From: Calamus simplicifolius
Taxonomy: Eukaryota > Streptophyta > Magnoliopsida > Arecales > Arecaceae
Direction of reading: 5' to 3'
NCBI GenBank assembly: GCA_900491605.1
Contig: UESW01004566.1
Span: 672,158-736,157, forward strand
Length of the DNA: 64,000 nucleotides
Shown here: positions 49,801 through 60,370 of the stretch, piece after piece
How positions within the stretch are numbered: the first letter of the stretch is position 1
Layout: every line of letters begins with the position of its first letter
Notes under the pieces: generated by a model
What the model saw: only the letters and a program-made list of their open reading frames with translations
What the model was told of the DNA's origin: nothing
Database searches by the model: none
Position numbers and translations under genes: made by a program

Positions 49801-52587
49801 GTTGGATACCATCTAATTTTTCTTCACATAGTTTGATTCACTTAGAAAAAAATTATAGTGAGTGATGGAGAGAGCATTAGTTTGACCTTAATTAGTTAGT
49901 AATATCTATCAGGCTTCTCAAATTGGACATATATTTTAATTACAAGTGACCATGATTTTAGTTAACTTGTGAGAACCCCATTTATATTGTTATAAATTTT
50001 AAGTGTCAACTGTGTGCCTCTTATTCCAGTACAAAAACCAAATTCATGAAAACACATTCATTTTTATTTTAGCAAAAAAGCACTTTCATTCTTACTGTAG
50101 TTCTTGATCAACTTGATTTTTAGATGAGGTAAAACTTCAAAATCTTTGAAATTGATTACTCAGGCTTAATGCTAATAAGATCATTTTTATATATGCATTT
50201 TGGATTATCAGGCTAATGTAAAACAAATGGAGTACTTCACTTAGAAACTGGAGAACATCATCAAAATTCCTTCCTTAGCTATGGTTGGGGAATCTATGCG
50301 ATTAAGGGTGATTAAACTAGGGGATCTAAAAGTCAGTCTGAAGTCTGCCAAGTATAAAGAGGTAGAGGAAAAATCAGAAGTTCAACCAATGAAGGACAAA
50401 AAAAAATATAGCTCCAAGTAGCAAATGCCATTGGATTTATTTGATTTACTGAACTAGATATGATAAACAAAATCATATAGAGATTTTTTATTAGTTTTGA
50501 TCCTTTGATAGTATAAAGCAGTGAACCAATGCTTTCAGGTTGAAGTCCATAGTGTGGATAGATAGAGACAGAGATAGAGATATATAGATAGATAGAGAGA
50601 GAGAAATTTGGACTCATGCTATTAGCATGATGTGATCTGTGTAGCATCAGATTCTCCAATATGGGAGAAGACTCAAGACACCCATTGGCTAGGCCAAGCT
50701 TGACTTGGATCAATATCTTATTCAACTGATGCTTGGGTTCTATTGTTTCCTTTAAAAAAGGCATTAAGGATTAAATTAATTAGTAATGACATAATGTTCT
50801 TCTAACCACTTCTATTCACATAGCTAATGACCTGGTATTGATTCTTGGTTTTCTAATCCAAATGCTTGACTTTATTTTATTTCTTTTAAGATTTCCTTTT
50901 ATTAGTTAGCAAGCTGTCTCCTTTGATAGAAAGGCCATAACACCCTTCTTCCTTCCATGGTGATCAATGTGAGTGGGGTGAGTTATTCCGTGGTGGTGGA
51001 TAATTATCCATAATTTTTAATCCATTTTTATGGTGAAACTCTATTAAAGGCTGCTAGAGGGTTCATTTAATCATTTCATACCTCTAATATGACTCTGACA
51101 TAAATAAGAAAAAAAGAGACATGAATTCCATGGCAAAAAGGTCTCACAGACTCATGATAGATTATAACTTGCAGATTAGCATATGTGATTTTGAAGTCCT
51201 CAAAGTTATATAGCAAGAATGGGAACCGGTAATCCACCCCCACCCCAGGAAAACAACTTGCAAGATCTCTTTATTGGTTTGACTATTAATGGCTAACTAT
51301 CTAAATTCCAGGGACCACAGCTCATTTTTTAGGTACAAGGTCGTTTGCTTGATTAGCTGATAATTGTTGAATAACATCAAAAATATCTTGACATTTCTTA
51401 AGTCATATGCGAGAAATTACATGGATTTTTCTTTTCTGCAAACACTTTCCCCCTCACATCAATATCAAATAATTGAGTTTTCAGCTTACTTGCACCAGAT
51501 AAACTGTAGCTCCCAAGATTTGTGTCATCTTTAAATCTCTTCATTGCCTAAGAACTTTTCAAAACATTTTAACAGGGATATGCTAGTTGTTGTCGGTGCT
51601 TCAAAAGAACCAAGCAGTCCATGTACAGCTTTATTACTTGACCACAGACTCATTGAAGACCATTTGATAACAGGTGATTAATGAGCCAAACTCAAACACA
51701 AGCAAGCTTGAAGGCATGTGGCTAAGCTTTATTCATGGTATAACCGCCCCAAGCAAGGAGACTCTGAAACTCCACTTGGCTCATTTAAAGCCTCAACCTG
51801 AATTATAAATTATTCCTCATTAAAAAAAAGAAGGGTTTCATTCCTTCTTCTATCTAGGACAAGTTCAGCAGAATCAATTTCACAGTATGGTAAACCATTC
51901 ATATCAAGTTGGTCCAAGTTTACGGTCAAGTTCACAAGGTCAAGATTGACAAAGGATTGGTTCAAATTTGATCAGTCCAATCTGACATAATTAATACTGT
52001 TAGGAAGAGAAATCCTCATATCTGCGTCTGAGGTGACTTCACAGCCAGAATATCTTATGAAGCAACTTTTGGTGATTCAAAACTTCAAGTTTCTTGGAGA
52101 ACAAGTCTGGCACTTGTCTAGATCATTGCAGAACAAGTGCTTTCAAGACCTTGAATCATGCAAAAGAGACCATTTAAGAAATCCAAAGCATTCTCTTTGA
52201 GTGTCAATAGATTGCTGCTCAAGAAAGAAATATAAGACTGGAAAATTAACCTTGAAGCTTATAGAACAGAAATTAGCTGAATGAATTCAGAAATAAAAAA
52301 GACCACCTTATTTTTTTGTTTTTTTGGAAGGGCAAGTGACATGCAGGACTGTTTCTAGTTGCAAGATTGGAAGGAAACAAAGGGGCCCGGCAATTGACTG
52401 GAATGAAAGAATGCAGCGGATGCTACGGAGTGATCATAAAATGATGAATATGGATCTATTTGGACCACTGAACAACCTATCTATATACTGCCTGATGGAA
52501 TGGGGTTGTTGAGCAGAGAGACAAAAGTGGGCAGCATGTGACATCAGTAGGAGGTCATTACCCCAGCCCTTCTTTACTCAGTATTTC
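46810..52587. other. Intergenic DNA, no gene seen
   Basis: Nearly 6 kb with no supportable gene apart from the inverted repeat at 47,874-48,020. A GATA/GAGA microsatellite lies at about 50,559-50,602. The frame 50,333-50,764 (minus) crosses that microsatellite and resembles no family I know. Confidence 0.5.
47874..48020. repeat. Imperfect inverted repeat with arms of about 43 bp
   Basis: The left arm (47,874-47,919) contains GGTGCAGCATGGCCTGCAAC and GCAGTGATTCACCC. The right arm (47,974-48,020) contains GATGAATCATTGCATCCGAT and GATCATGCTGCACC. Read as reverse complements they differ at only a few positions, many being C/T or G/A changes. The loop is about 55 bp. This could be a MITE, a degraded palindromic repeat or a young hairpin locus. 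Confidence 0.75.
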
Positions 52588-53619
52588 TATTGAGGGGTAA
52601 AATCATCATTGCATTGATAATCGTGCGAAGGGACTACGATCAGTCTCATCCCTCCGCTACATTATGCCCATAAAGAACGAGCTAACTAATATGGTCCAAC
52701 GGGTCGAGTCACCCATAGCTCGGTTCCTCCGAGCAACCCATAGCTCAGTTCCTCCCGAGCAACCCGTAGCTCGGTTCCCCCGAGCCACCCGTAGCTCGGT
52801 TCTCTCGAGCCACCCGTGGCTCGGCTTTCCCGAGCCATCCATAACTCGGTTCTCCCGAGCAACCCATAACTCAGCTTCCCCGAGCCATCCATAGCTCGGC
52901 TTCCCCGAGCCATTCATAGCTCGGTTCTCCCGAGCAACCCATAGCTCGGCTTCCCCGAGCCATTCATAGCTCGGCTTCTCCCGAGCGACCCATAGCTCGA
53001 TTTCTCCGAGCCATTCATAGCTCATTTTCCCCGAGCGACCATAGCTCGGTTTCTCCGAGCCATCCATGGCTCGACATGCATCTCCATGGAACCGAACACG
53101 GGAGAGCCCATGTCTAGCATAACAGGATCCCAAACAAAGGATCATATCAAAGTGGTCTAGGATCTACAATAACAGCCTAGAACCTACACGCTCATCGAAT
53201 CTGAGGCCGTCAAAGAGCTCTCCCAGCCATCGATCCTTCAATAAACAAGATACGGATCTCACCGGCCTCACAATAACCTGATTCGAATCATTTTCGTATC
53301 CCAACAACCTTCGAACCCTCCAGAAGGCGCTCAAGATTCAGGTGATTGCCTATAAATATGACACTTCAGATTCTCTCAGGTACGCGCGCACAGCCCACTC
53401 TCTCTCTCTCCTTCACTGCTCATCGGCGCTCCCCTAGAGCTCCCGATTGGCCACCTCTGGAGGGACTCCCCAAAGAGATCACTTGAGCGTTGGAGGGTCT
53501 TCCGCGGAGGGCCATCCCCAACGCCTCTCGCGTGAGGACTTCTGTGCATGTCCGCCCAAGAGAAGCCCGATCAGGGGACCGATCGCGTCCGAGTTGGAGG
53601 ACGGATCCCGACGGCAACA
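52588..53619 (+). mobile_element. Solo LTR D of a TAT-type gypsy family related to element B
   Basis: The segment starts TATTGAGGGGTAAAATC, matching the start TGATGAGGGGTAAAAT of element B's LTR (59,980 on the minus strand), and ends GACGGCAACA at 53,619. The pentamer ATTTC is repeated exactly on both sides (52,583-52,587 and 53,620-53,624). It has TATAAATA at 53,351-53,358 and the shared CTTGAGCGTTGGAGGGTC at 53,482-53,499. No internal region remains. Confidence 0.85.
52700..53075. repeat. 25-bp tandem array in solo LTR D
   Basis: About 15 copies of a 25-bp unit of the form GAGCCATCCATAGCTCGG plus CTTCCCC. Each unit carries CGAGC and GCTCG as an inverted pair. The minus-strand frame 52,657-53,145 is open only because of the repeat. 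Confidence 0.95.
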
Positions 53620-53624
53620 ATTTC

Positions 53625-55229
53625 AAAAGGCATAGGATGCATTTGATTTGCGAACAAAAAAAAAATTTTTTTAAAAGTTATGCTTACAAATAGTTATATA
53701 ATGGTTATGGCTCCACTTCTGAATAGCAAAAAGTTCTGTTAAGATAACTTTTAAATATTAATTTTTATCCAAAAACATTCAACAATTGATATGAAAGATG
53801 TTTTTATAATAAAAAATAGTTTATGATATCTCTCTTGTAATAACCATATTTCTTGACTGGTATATCTTATATTATGTTCTAAGATACTGTTTGGCAGGCA
53901 AAAGATTTATTCCAGGTTTCATAACTATTTAAAGCATGAGCTAAACCATAATTTACTTGCACAACCTCGTGTGAAAGATGCTTTTCTTTTCTTTTTCTTT
54001 TTTCTTTTTTTTCATTTTCAAAGCTTCAGAAAGGGTTGGATGAGCATTTAGTACGGTGACAGGATGGATTCATAATCTACTCCTATGTTGAAAAAATAAA
54101 AATAAATAAAAAAATTGGATTTAATTGATATGGTCCATTATTTCATCATTATTTCAAAGCTATAAAGGTTTGAATTCCATAGATAGATGTGCTCCCTAGA
54201 GTCATGCATTAAAAAAATGTATAATCTTGGCAAACATGAACTCTATTTGAAGTATTCCAATTTTCCAAGATGAATTCCTGCCTTTTTTTTTTTTCTTAGC
54301 CCACTTGATGGATGATGATGCATTTGAGTCTTCCTCAAAACCAATCAAATTCGAGTCTTCCCTCACTTGTGCACTAAATCAATCTCTGATTGGAAAGCAA
54401 ACAGTGGTTGGTAGGTCCACCCAGAGAAAACAGAGCAATCAACATTGAGAAAAAGGGTGGTGGAATCCATTCCTAGAGAGAAGCCAGTTCCGTTGTGGCA
54501 TTTATCGCACGCATAGGAGAGAACAAAAGAACCTAAGTAGAAAAAGATGAGCGTTGCTGTTGCTTCCACCCTCCAAAGGTACCTCCGAGGCCCCTGTCCT
54601 GTTCTTGGGCGTCGCTGTTCGTGGACACCTGTCTGGCTGTAATGTTACAGTGCTTTATTTTAGCTTTCCCATGCTCCCAATCCCTTATCCCACATTCCAC
54701 ATGTTTCTACCTCCAACCAAAAGAGAGCATTCAAGGCACTAAACGAAACAGGGGTCAAAAAGCTCACCCACTCCCATTTGAAATTACAGAGCATTTTAAC
54801 CTTTTGGTATATGACTATAAACTCAAAAAAATAATCCAAAGTTGCTTGCTCGCTCGCTGATGTCTCGAAGCATTACAGCCCATTAAGCTTGGCAGGCATT
54901 CATCTCATACAAAAGGTCAAAAAAGTCGTTCATCTTTTTTTTTTTTTTTTTTTTAAGTTAAGCTAAAAAGACTCTGATTCCATGGCAAAAGATATGCCCA
55001 TAAGAACAGAATCAAAAGTAGACAGAAGAACGACATACTGGTCTGTAAGGTTGGCAGAGAGCTTCATATCAATGGCATAGAGAAAAGGTTTTGTTACATT
55101 GGCTTACAACATGGCAGATTATAAGGCAAGTGATCACCTGTTATTGCGAAGAGTAGGCTTTCTCTCTCTCCGAGTCTATGAAGTTCCTCGCTGCAGTGAA
55201 AGGATTCAAGGGACGAAAGCTTTGGCTTG
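53625..55229. other. Intergenic DNA, 3' flank of the ELF4-like gene
   Basis: No gene is recognised. AT-rich sequence with T-runs at about 54,281-54,294 and 54,934-54,954. The part nearest 55,229 probably holds the 3'UTR of the ELF4-like gene. Confidence 0.5.
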
Positions 55230-55568
55230 TTATATCTCTCTAGCCAGGCCTATTTCGCTTGTGACCGGTCTTCCCATCCGAGTCCCCCTCGGACAATGCC
55301 TCCATGGACTTGGTAAAGGAGAAGGAGAGGTCGGAGTAAGGTCGACGACTCGCCGGATGTTGTTGTTTAGATCTCGGATCAGGCCAACATTCCGGCTGAG
55401 GTTGTCGGGGATCTTGGACTCATGGTTCTGGTTGATCTCATTGATCAATAGCCTGTTCTGATCGAGGATGCTCTGGACCTGGACAAAGCTCTTCTGGAAG
55501 GTTTGGAGGACCTTGTTGTCAACTTGAGCTCCATTGCCAGGGCCTGAGAAGGTGTCCCCCTCCATCAT
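55230..55568 (-). CDS. ELF4L: EARLY FLOWERING 4-like protein, frameshifted near the C terminus
   Basis: ELF4-like proteins are small helical nuclear proteins; ELF4 itself acts with ELF3 and LUX in the evening complex of the plant clock. Residues 20-77 match the family domain (DUF1313): VLQTFQKSFVQVQSILDQNR, then LLINEINQNHESKIPDNLSR and NVGLIRDLNNNIRRVVDL. After Leu77 the written frame turns into a Pro/Ser-rich tail that no family member has. Shifting by one base at about 55,339 restores a family-like tail (YSDLSFSFTKSMEA, then EGDSDG) with a stop at 55,240-55,242. One base therefore appears to be missing. The start is the first of two adjacent ATGs (55,568; 55,565), preceded by a splice acceptor at 55,612. 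The gene is recognisable beyond doubt; whether the shift is real is open. Confidence 0.9.
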   Translation of the reverse strand: MMEGDTFSGPGNGAQVDNKVLQTFQKSFVQVQSILDQNRLLINEINQNHESKIPDNLSRNVGLIRDLNNNIRRVVDLTPTSPSPLPSPWRHCPRGTRMGRPVTSEIGLAREI

Positions 55569-55825
55569 TTCCCACTTCTACTCTTCTCCTTAGGTTGGTT
55601 CAAAACCAGTCCTGCAGTTACTAATCAAATCAAGATTTTCAGGGGAAATGAGAGAAATATTGAATCTTTCAATGGTAGCAGAACATAGGGGACAAAAAAA
55701 AAAAAAAAAGAACGAGAAAAATATTGAATCTTTTAATGGTAGTAGAACAGATAAGAGGATAATAAAATGCACCAAGGACAAACAAATTTTGATAAAACTC
55801 TAGCAGAGAAGCTCATAAAAAAACA

Positions 55826-55861
<36 letters not shown>

Positions 55862-57030
55862 TCTAGTGGAGTGGCGTCAGGCCTTTGCAGGCATGAGAGA
55901 CAAGGACTGGAGAAATCATGGCTTCAGAGTCTACTTTTCACAAAGGGATGCAGAGCTTTTTATATCATAGTATAGAAAAGCTGAGACCATGTCTATGACC
56001 TCACATTCAACTGAGAAGTGAGAACTGCTACACAAAATAAAGAGAAAGATTTTAAAAGAAAAAGAAACAGCAATGTACTGAAAAAGAGTAAGCAGGGGAA
56101 AATTTTTCACCGAGGAGGAGCAAAAAAAAAAAAAGTCTACTTTTGGGGGGGAAAAGATTGCGCAGAGGCCTTTTCCCTTGGTGAGAAGCATGAACAAGAG
56201 GACAGAATTGGTTGCCCAAATGGTCATCCGTACAAAAAAATCTTGCAGAAGAAAATTAAAAAAAACCTTAAAAAAAAGGCAAATAATAACATTATACCAA
56301 CCACTGAAAACAGAGGAGAGAACAACGAAGAACAAAATTTGATAGAAATTCTTCATCACATTTAAGAAAAACGACAATCCATCTGCGCAAAAAATAAATA
56401 AATAAACCGATCGGGAAGGATCTAAAAAATTTGTATTTTATTAACAACAATAACAGAAGAAAAGGGAACAAAAATAAAAGGGACAGATCAATAAAGATGG
56501 AATTTTGATACAAAATTCTTCAGTCAACGAGGAAAACGAAAACCCATTTGGAGAAAAACTGAAAAGAACGATCTAAAACATCGGTATATGCATCAATAAC
56601 AATCCAAACGACACAGAGACAAAAAAAGAGGGGGGACGGAGAACAGAGGAGAGAGAGAGAGAGAGAGAGAGCGCAATAAAGATCGGACTTTGATGCGAAA
56701 TTCTTGGCAATCTTCGAAAACAAGGAGAATCCATTCCGATAAAAGATCAAAAGGACCAATAAATCTTTGTTGGGCGTACCTTGGAAATCTGGAGCATTTC
56801 TTCAGAGCCGAGAGAGAGAGAGAGAGAGAGAGAAGGAACTCTGATAGAGGGGGAGAGAGAAGCGTCGATCGATGCGGTCGAATCCAGGAGAAGAGGTACC
56901 GAAGAAGTCCTCCAAAATAAATTAAAAATAAAAATAAAATAGGGGAGAGGGGTGGCCGTTTGCGCTTAGCGGGAGTGCACTCACCACCTCTAAGTTTAGG
57001 CGGTCCTTCACCGCCTCCGGCTGCTCCCTC
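55569..57030 (-). other. 5'UTR exon and leader intron of the ELF4-like gene
   Basis: On the minus strand a good donor (CCAAG|GTACGCC, intron from 56,779) and acceptor (AACTGCAG|G, exon from 55,611) frame a leader intron of about 1.17 kb. The exon upstream is GA/CT-rich and starts somewhere near 56,900-57,030. CT/GA microsatellites lie in the leader (about 56,813-56,832) and in the intron (56,651-56,673; 55,826-55,858). The intron is inferred from splice sites and the family habit of leader introns; no transcript was available. Confidence 0.55.
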
Positions 57031-58256
57031 GTACACTGAACACAGAGAGTATTTATCCAGAATAGATAGAATATGTGGGATTAGATTGCAACAATGCCGG
57101 ATAATGCACTTAGCCTATTCATGACGATAGATATTGATCAATGAGTATGATTTCATCGGTCATCGTTATTTAAAATATAATATATAAATTATATTAATTT
57201 ATGTATTATATTTTAGCAATACAAAAGGAGTGTGCTTGAACTAAAAGCGAGCTATGTTCGTTGATTTTAACATTGTAATATGTTGCACAATTTCTTTTTG
57301 TTTTTATTTCGTCACTGCAACCTTTATTAGTACTTAACCGGTGGTGGGTTAATTTCACACGAATTGATTATGCTACTACGGTGGAGAGTGAGCTCACCGC
57401 AGGTGCCTGCATCCCCACAACTTGCTCTTGGTTCGTCCGTCCCCGTTGGGCATGACCCATGTGGCAGCTAATTAATCACAATCACACCATGTGTCGCCAC
57501 CACCATTCCACGCCTCAGCTAAGCGTGGCAGACCAATGGACCGACTTTTAAGTTAGTCCCACCTCACTTAAATTTCTTTTAAAAAAAAAAAAAAGTTAAA
57601 ATAAGCTTTTGACCTTAAAACATTCACTCAAATTTATTTTATTTCTTAAAATAAACCTTGTTAATGTTGCATTTCTAATAACTTTCAAAGAAATTAAAAT
57701 TAATAAAATAATCAATATATTATCTTGACATAAATAAACATAATGACACCTCATTCAACAAATTTAATAAATTCTATATAATGACACATTGAAAACATAA
57801 TAATTAAATTATGGCGGATTAGATTGTAACGCCCGATGCTATGTTTGGTGCACAGGGAATAGGATTTTTTTTTTATAAAAAAAAATAAATATAATAAAAA
57901 TTATATTATTTTATATTTAATGTAAAATAGGATAATAAATTAGATATTATAAAATTATCCTCCATATTTAGTATGAAAGAGGATTGAATAAAATTATAGA
58001 TATATTCTCTAATTTAACGGTTATAACTTTATATGAAATAGTAGGCATAAACAAAGTAAAAATAAAATAAAATAAAATAAAAATTAGATAAGATACATAT
58101 AAGAACGTTTGCTTTAATACAATAAACTTTTCTTTTCTAATAGGATTAACGATTACATGAAGTAAATTTTATTCTATTTTTATAGATAATAAATATGAAA
58201 AAGAATTAACAAAATTTATCACCTTCTAATTCAGCGTAATAAACGCTTTCTAAAGT
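57031..58256. other. AT-rich region upstream of the ELF4-like gene
   Basis: No gene seen. It includes a very AT-rich stretch at about 57,580-58,250 with an isolated GTTTGGTGCACAGGG at its left side that could be one end of a degraded DNA transposon; I cannot find a matching opposite end. Confidence 0.4.
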
Positions 58257-58943
58257 TTAAGAACCCAAATGAATGTTCAAACAAAGTTTGAGGACCAAAA
58301 GTTTTTCTTTATATATATAAATAATAAAAATCTCCGTATTGGAGACGGGACACCTGCATCCTTTATCCAAAGGCTTTGACTCGAGTTGGGTGTTTGGCTC
58401 CCACACCGCGACACTTTGTATGGACGAGCTCTCACTCGAGATTCGCGCAAACGCGAGATGGGAGGCGCTGGATGACGCCTCGACGGAAGTTCGGGACAGC
58501 ACGGAGTGTACGGCTAAGGTGGTCCACGTCAGCAACAATAAACTGACTAATTCTGTACCCGCGAGCAAAACAACAAACGAACTAAAGGCAGCAGTTGGTA
58601 CACCCACCGTTGTCACCCGGCGACAAACCCTCTCGGTGACACGTGGGGACCACGTGCGAGTAAACTCGTTTGGCGCCGGTGGCATCGTCAGGTACTGACA
58701 TGGTTTTGAACGAGTGAAATCATGCCACGTGGACGCGGTGACGATGGAGACATCATTCTTTACGTCTCCTTCCTTGCGCGAATCACGTTGGCGTTGTTTT
58801 TGATAACGCAGGCCTTCCACGTGGGACCCGCCAAAAAAAATCAGGAGCTGCTTTGGATTCCAGAGAGTGTGTGAATGCAGCTCCCCCACATTAATATCTT
58901 CTCTTTTAAGAGTTGGGTTCAGATGCTTTCCCAAGCATTGCAT
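58257..58943 (-). CDS. Open reading frame of 228 residues, unrecognised
   Basis: I recognise no family. The predicted protein has no obvious domain, signal peptide or repeat; its C-terminal end reads through TATATATA-type sequence, which argues against a real gene. The region is GC-rich relative to its flanks, which makes long open frames likelier by chance; a 119-residue frame is also open on the other strand at 58,339-58,698. More likely this is regulatory sequence: four CACGTG boxes lie inside. Confidence 0.15.
   Translation of the reverse strand: MQCLGKHLNPTLKREDINVGELHSHTLWNPKQLLIFFGGSHVEGLRYQKQRQRDSRKEGDVKNDVSIVTASTWHDFTRSKPCQYLTMPPAPNEFTRTWSPRVTERVCRRVTTVGVPTAAFSSFVVLLAGTELVSLLLLTWTTLAVHSVLSRTSVEASSSASHLAFARISSESSSIQSVAVWEPNTQLESKPLDKGCRCPVSNTEIFIIYIYKEKLLVLKLCLNIHLGS
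58640..58824. promoter_or_regulatory. Cluster of four CACGTG (G-box) sites
   Basis: CACGTG cores occur in ACACGTGG (58,639-58,646), CCACGTGC (58,650-58,657), CCACGTGG (58,725-58,732) and CCACGTGG (58,817-58,824). By chance one is expected per about 4 kb. G-boxes bind bZIP and bHLH factors such as HY5, ABF and PIF. The nearest host gene is the minus-strand ELF4-like gene, whose leader exon lies about 1.6 kb away in the correct orientation. The link is inference. Confidence 0.55.
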
Positions 58944-58988
58944 TAAATTATTCAGAGCAGGACATTAGGATCGCATCACGTAAATCTC

Positions 58989-58992
<4 letters not shown>

Positions 58993-59053
<61 letters not shown>
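58993..59053. repeat. (TA)n microsatellite
   Basis: About 30 TA units in a row, bordering the outer end of the element B LTR. Confidence 0.95.
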
Positions 59054-59055
<2 letters not shown>

Positions 59056-59154
59056 CTTCGACTCGAATGCACTTTTGGCTTCTGATTCGAACATCAATCT
59101 TATTGTCTCGGAGTGAAACTTACAAAATAGTCCATACGCAAAGGATGCTATGAG

Positions 59155-59980
59155 AGTTACCATCTGCGGAGGACCCTCCGATGCCCAAGTCAATGAAGAT
59201 TCACAGCAAGCAGATGTAAGGAGAAGACTCACAGAAAAATGTTCCTCGGGACTCTTATGAGAATTCTAATGGAGTATGAGATTCAGTGGGTGAATGAATA
59301 TGCAAGAGGTTGCCTTAGAGTTTGCGTGCATACCTGAGAGGTTGGAGTGCTATGGTATTTATAGGTGATCACCTGATTCCTTGGACGTGCCCTGGATGGG
59401 TCTGAAACTGTTAGGATTCGAATCAAGTTTGTTATGAGGCCAATAGGATCCATATCTTATCAGTTAGAGGATCGACGGCTGGGAGAGCTGGTTGATGCCT
59501 TGAGGTTCAATGATCACTCAGACCTAGGCCACTCTTGCAGGTCCTACTAGGCCACTTCTGGGCATAATTCGCCGTTTGGAATCTTATTCAGTTAAAGTGG
59601 ATTCGAACTCTCCTGCGCTGGATTCCGCAGAGACATTTTGAATGCCGTGGTTCGGTCTGGATGAGAAATAACCTGATTTTTCGAGGTATAGAATGGATCG
59701 GCTCGAATGGCCAAGGCATGAAGATAGCTCAGGTTACCGATGAATGGCTCGGCTCAGATGGCCGAAGTATGAGGATAGCTCGAGTTATCGAGGAATGGCT
59801 CAGCTCGGATGGCCGAAGTATGAGGATGGTTCGGTTGTCGGGCGACCCTACTTTGTCAGAGGTGATTTGGCTTCATCGCTTGGATGTTATGCCAGCTGGC
59901 TAGCAGGGTGTTTGGATTGGGCACGACCCAATCGTCGATGTGGGCAATCAATAATGCAATGATAATTTTACCCCTCATCA
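59155..59980 (-). mobile_element. 3' LTR of TAT-type element B
   Basis: On the minus strand the LTR starts TGATGAGGGGTAAAAT at 59,980 beside the polypurine tract AGTGAGGGGGCATG (59,981-59,994). It has TATAAATA at 59,356-59,363 and the shared motif at 59,172-59,189. Its far end is uncertain: it lacks about 130 bases that follow the motif in solo LTR D, so the outer part appears deleted, and 59,155 is an estimate. Imperfect copies of GGCTCGGATGGCCGAAGTATGAG at about 59,740-59,830 form a short array. Confidence 0.7.
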
Positions 59981-59994
59981 CATGCCCCCTCACT
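59981..59994 (-). other. Polypurine tract of element B
   Basis: AGTGAGGGGGCATG on the minus strand abuts the LTR start TGATGAGG. It is nearly identical to the tract of element A, which places both in related families and fixes element B as minus-strand. Confidence 0.7.
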
Positions 59995-60370
59995 CCCTAG
60001 TCCGGAGTGTAAGTTCGGATATAGGGAGTAGAATTTCGGAGCAATCTTATTTGGGGATTCAAAAAGGCGGGCAATGATAATCTCGTAAATGATGGGCCAC
60101 TATTCGTCATCATTTTTCGCCACAGCTCGAGGAGGAAACGCATCGTTTCTAACAAGTCGCGATAGCAGAAGTTCCACGTGGCGGGACTCCTTTATTTCTG
60201 GCACTCGTATCGGGGTTTTTGGCATCTAGGGCTTTCTTTCTGAAGCGCTTATTTACAGAGGGTTGGGGCGGCGCTCCTTCTGCAACACCCCTTTGTCCCT
60301 GCCATAGAGATTTTTCCTTCTTTCCTAAGCCTCTATTCGTTTGTTTGTGTTCTATTCCTTATTCGTCAAT

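Noticed and set aside
50640..50660. Reverse complement resembles miR172 (GAATC...TGATGCT)
   Set aside because: Alignment needs a three-base gap in the mature region and there is no convincing partner arm.
57826..58255. Possible hAT or Harbinger MITE with GTTTGGTGCACAGGG at its left end
   Set aside because: I could not find a matching inverted end or a flanking duplication.
58257..58943. Treating the 228-residue frame as a gene with good confidence
   Set aside because: No family recognised, both strands are open, and the C-terminal end runs through simple repeats. It is listed only at low confidence.
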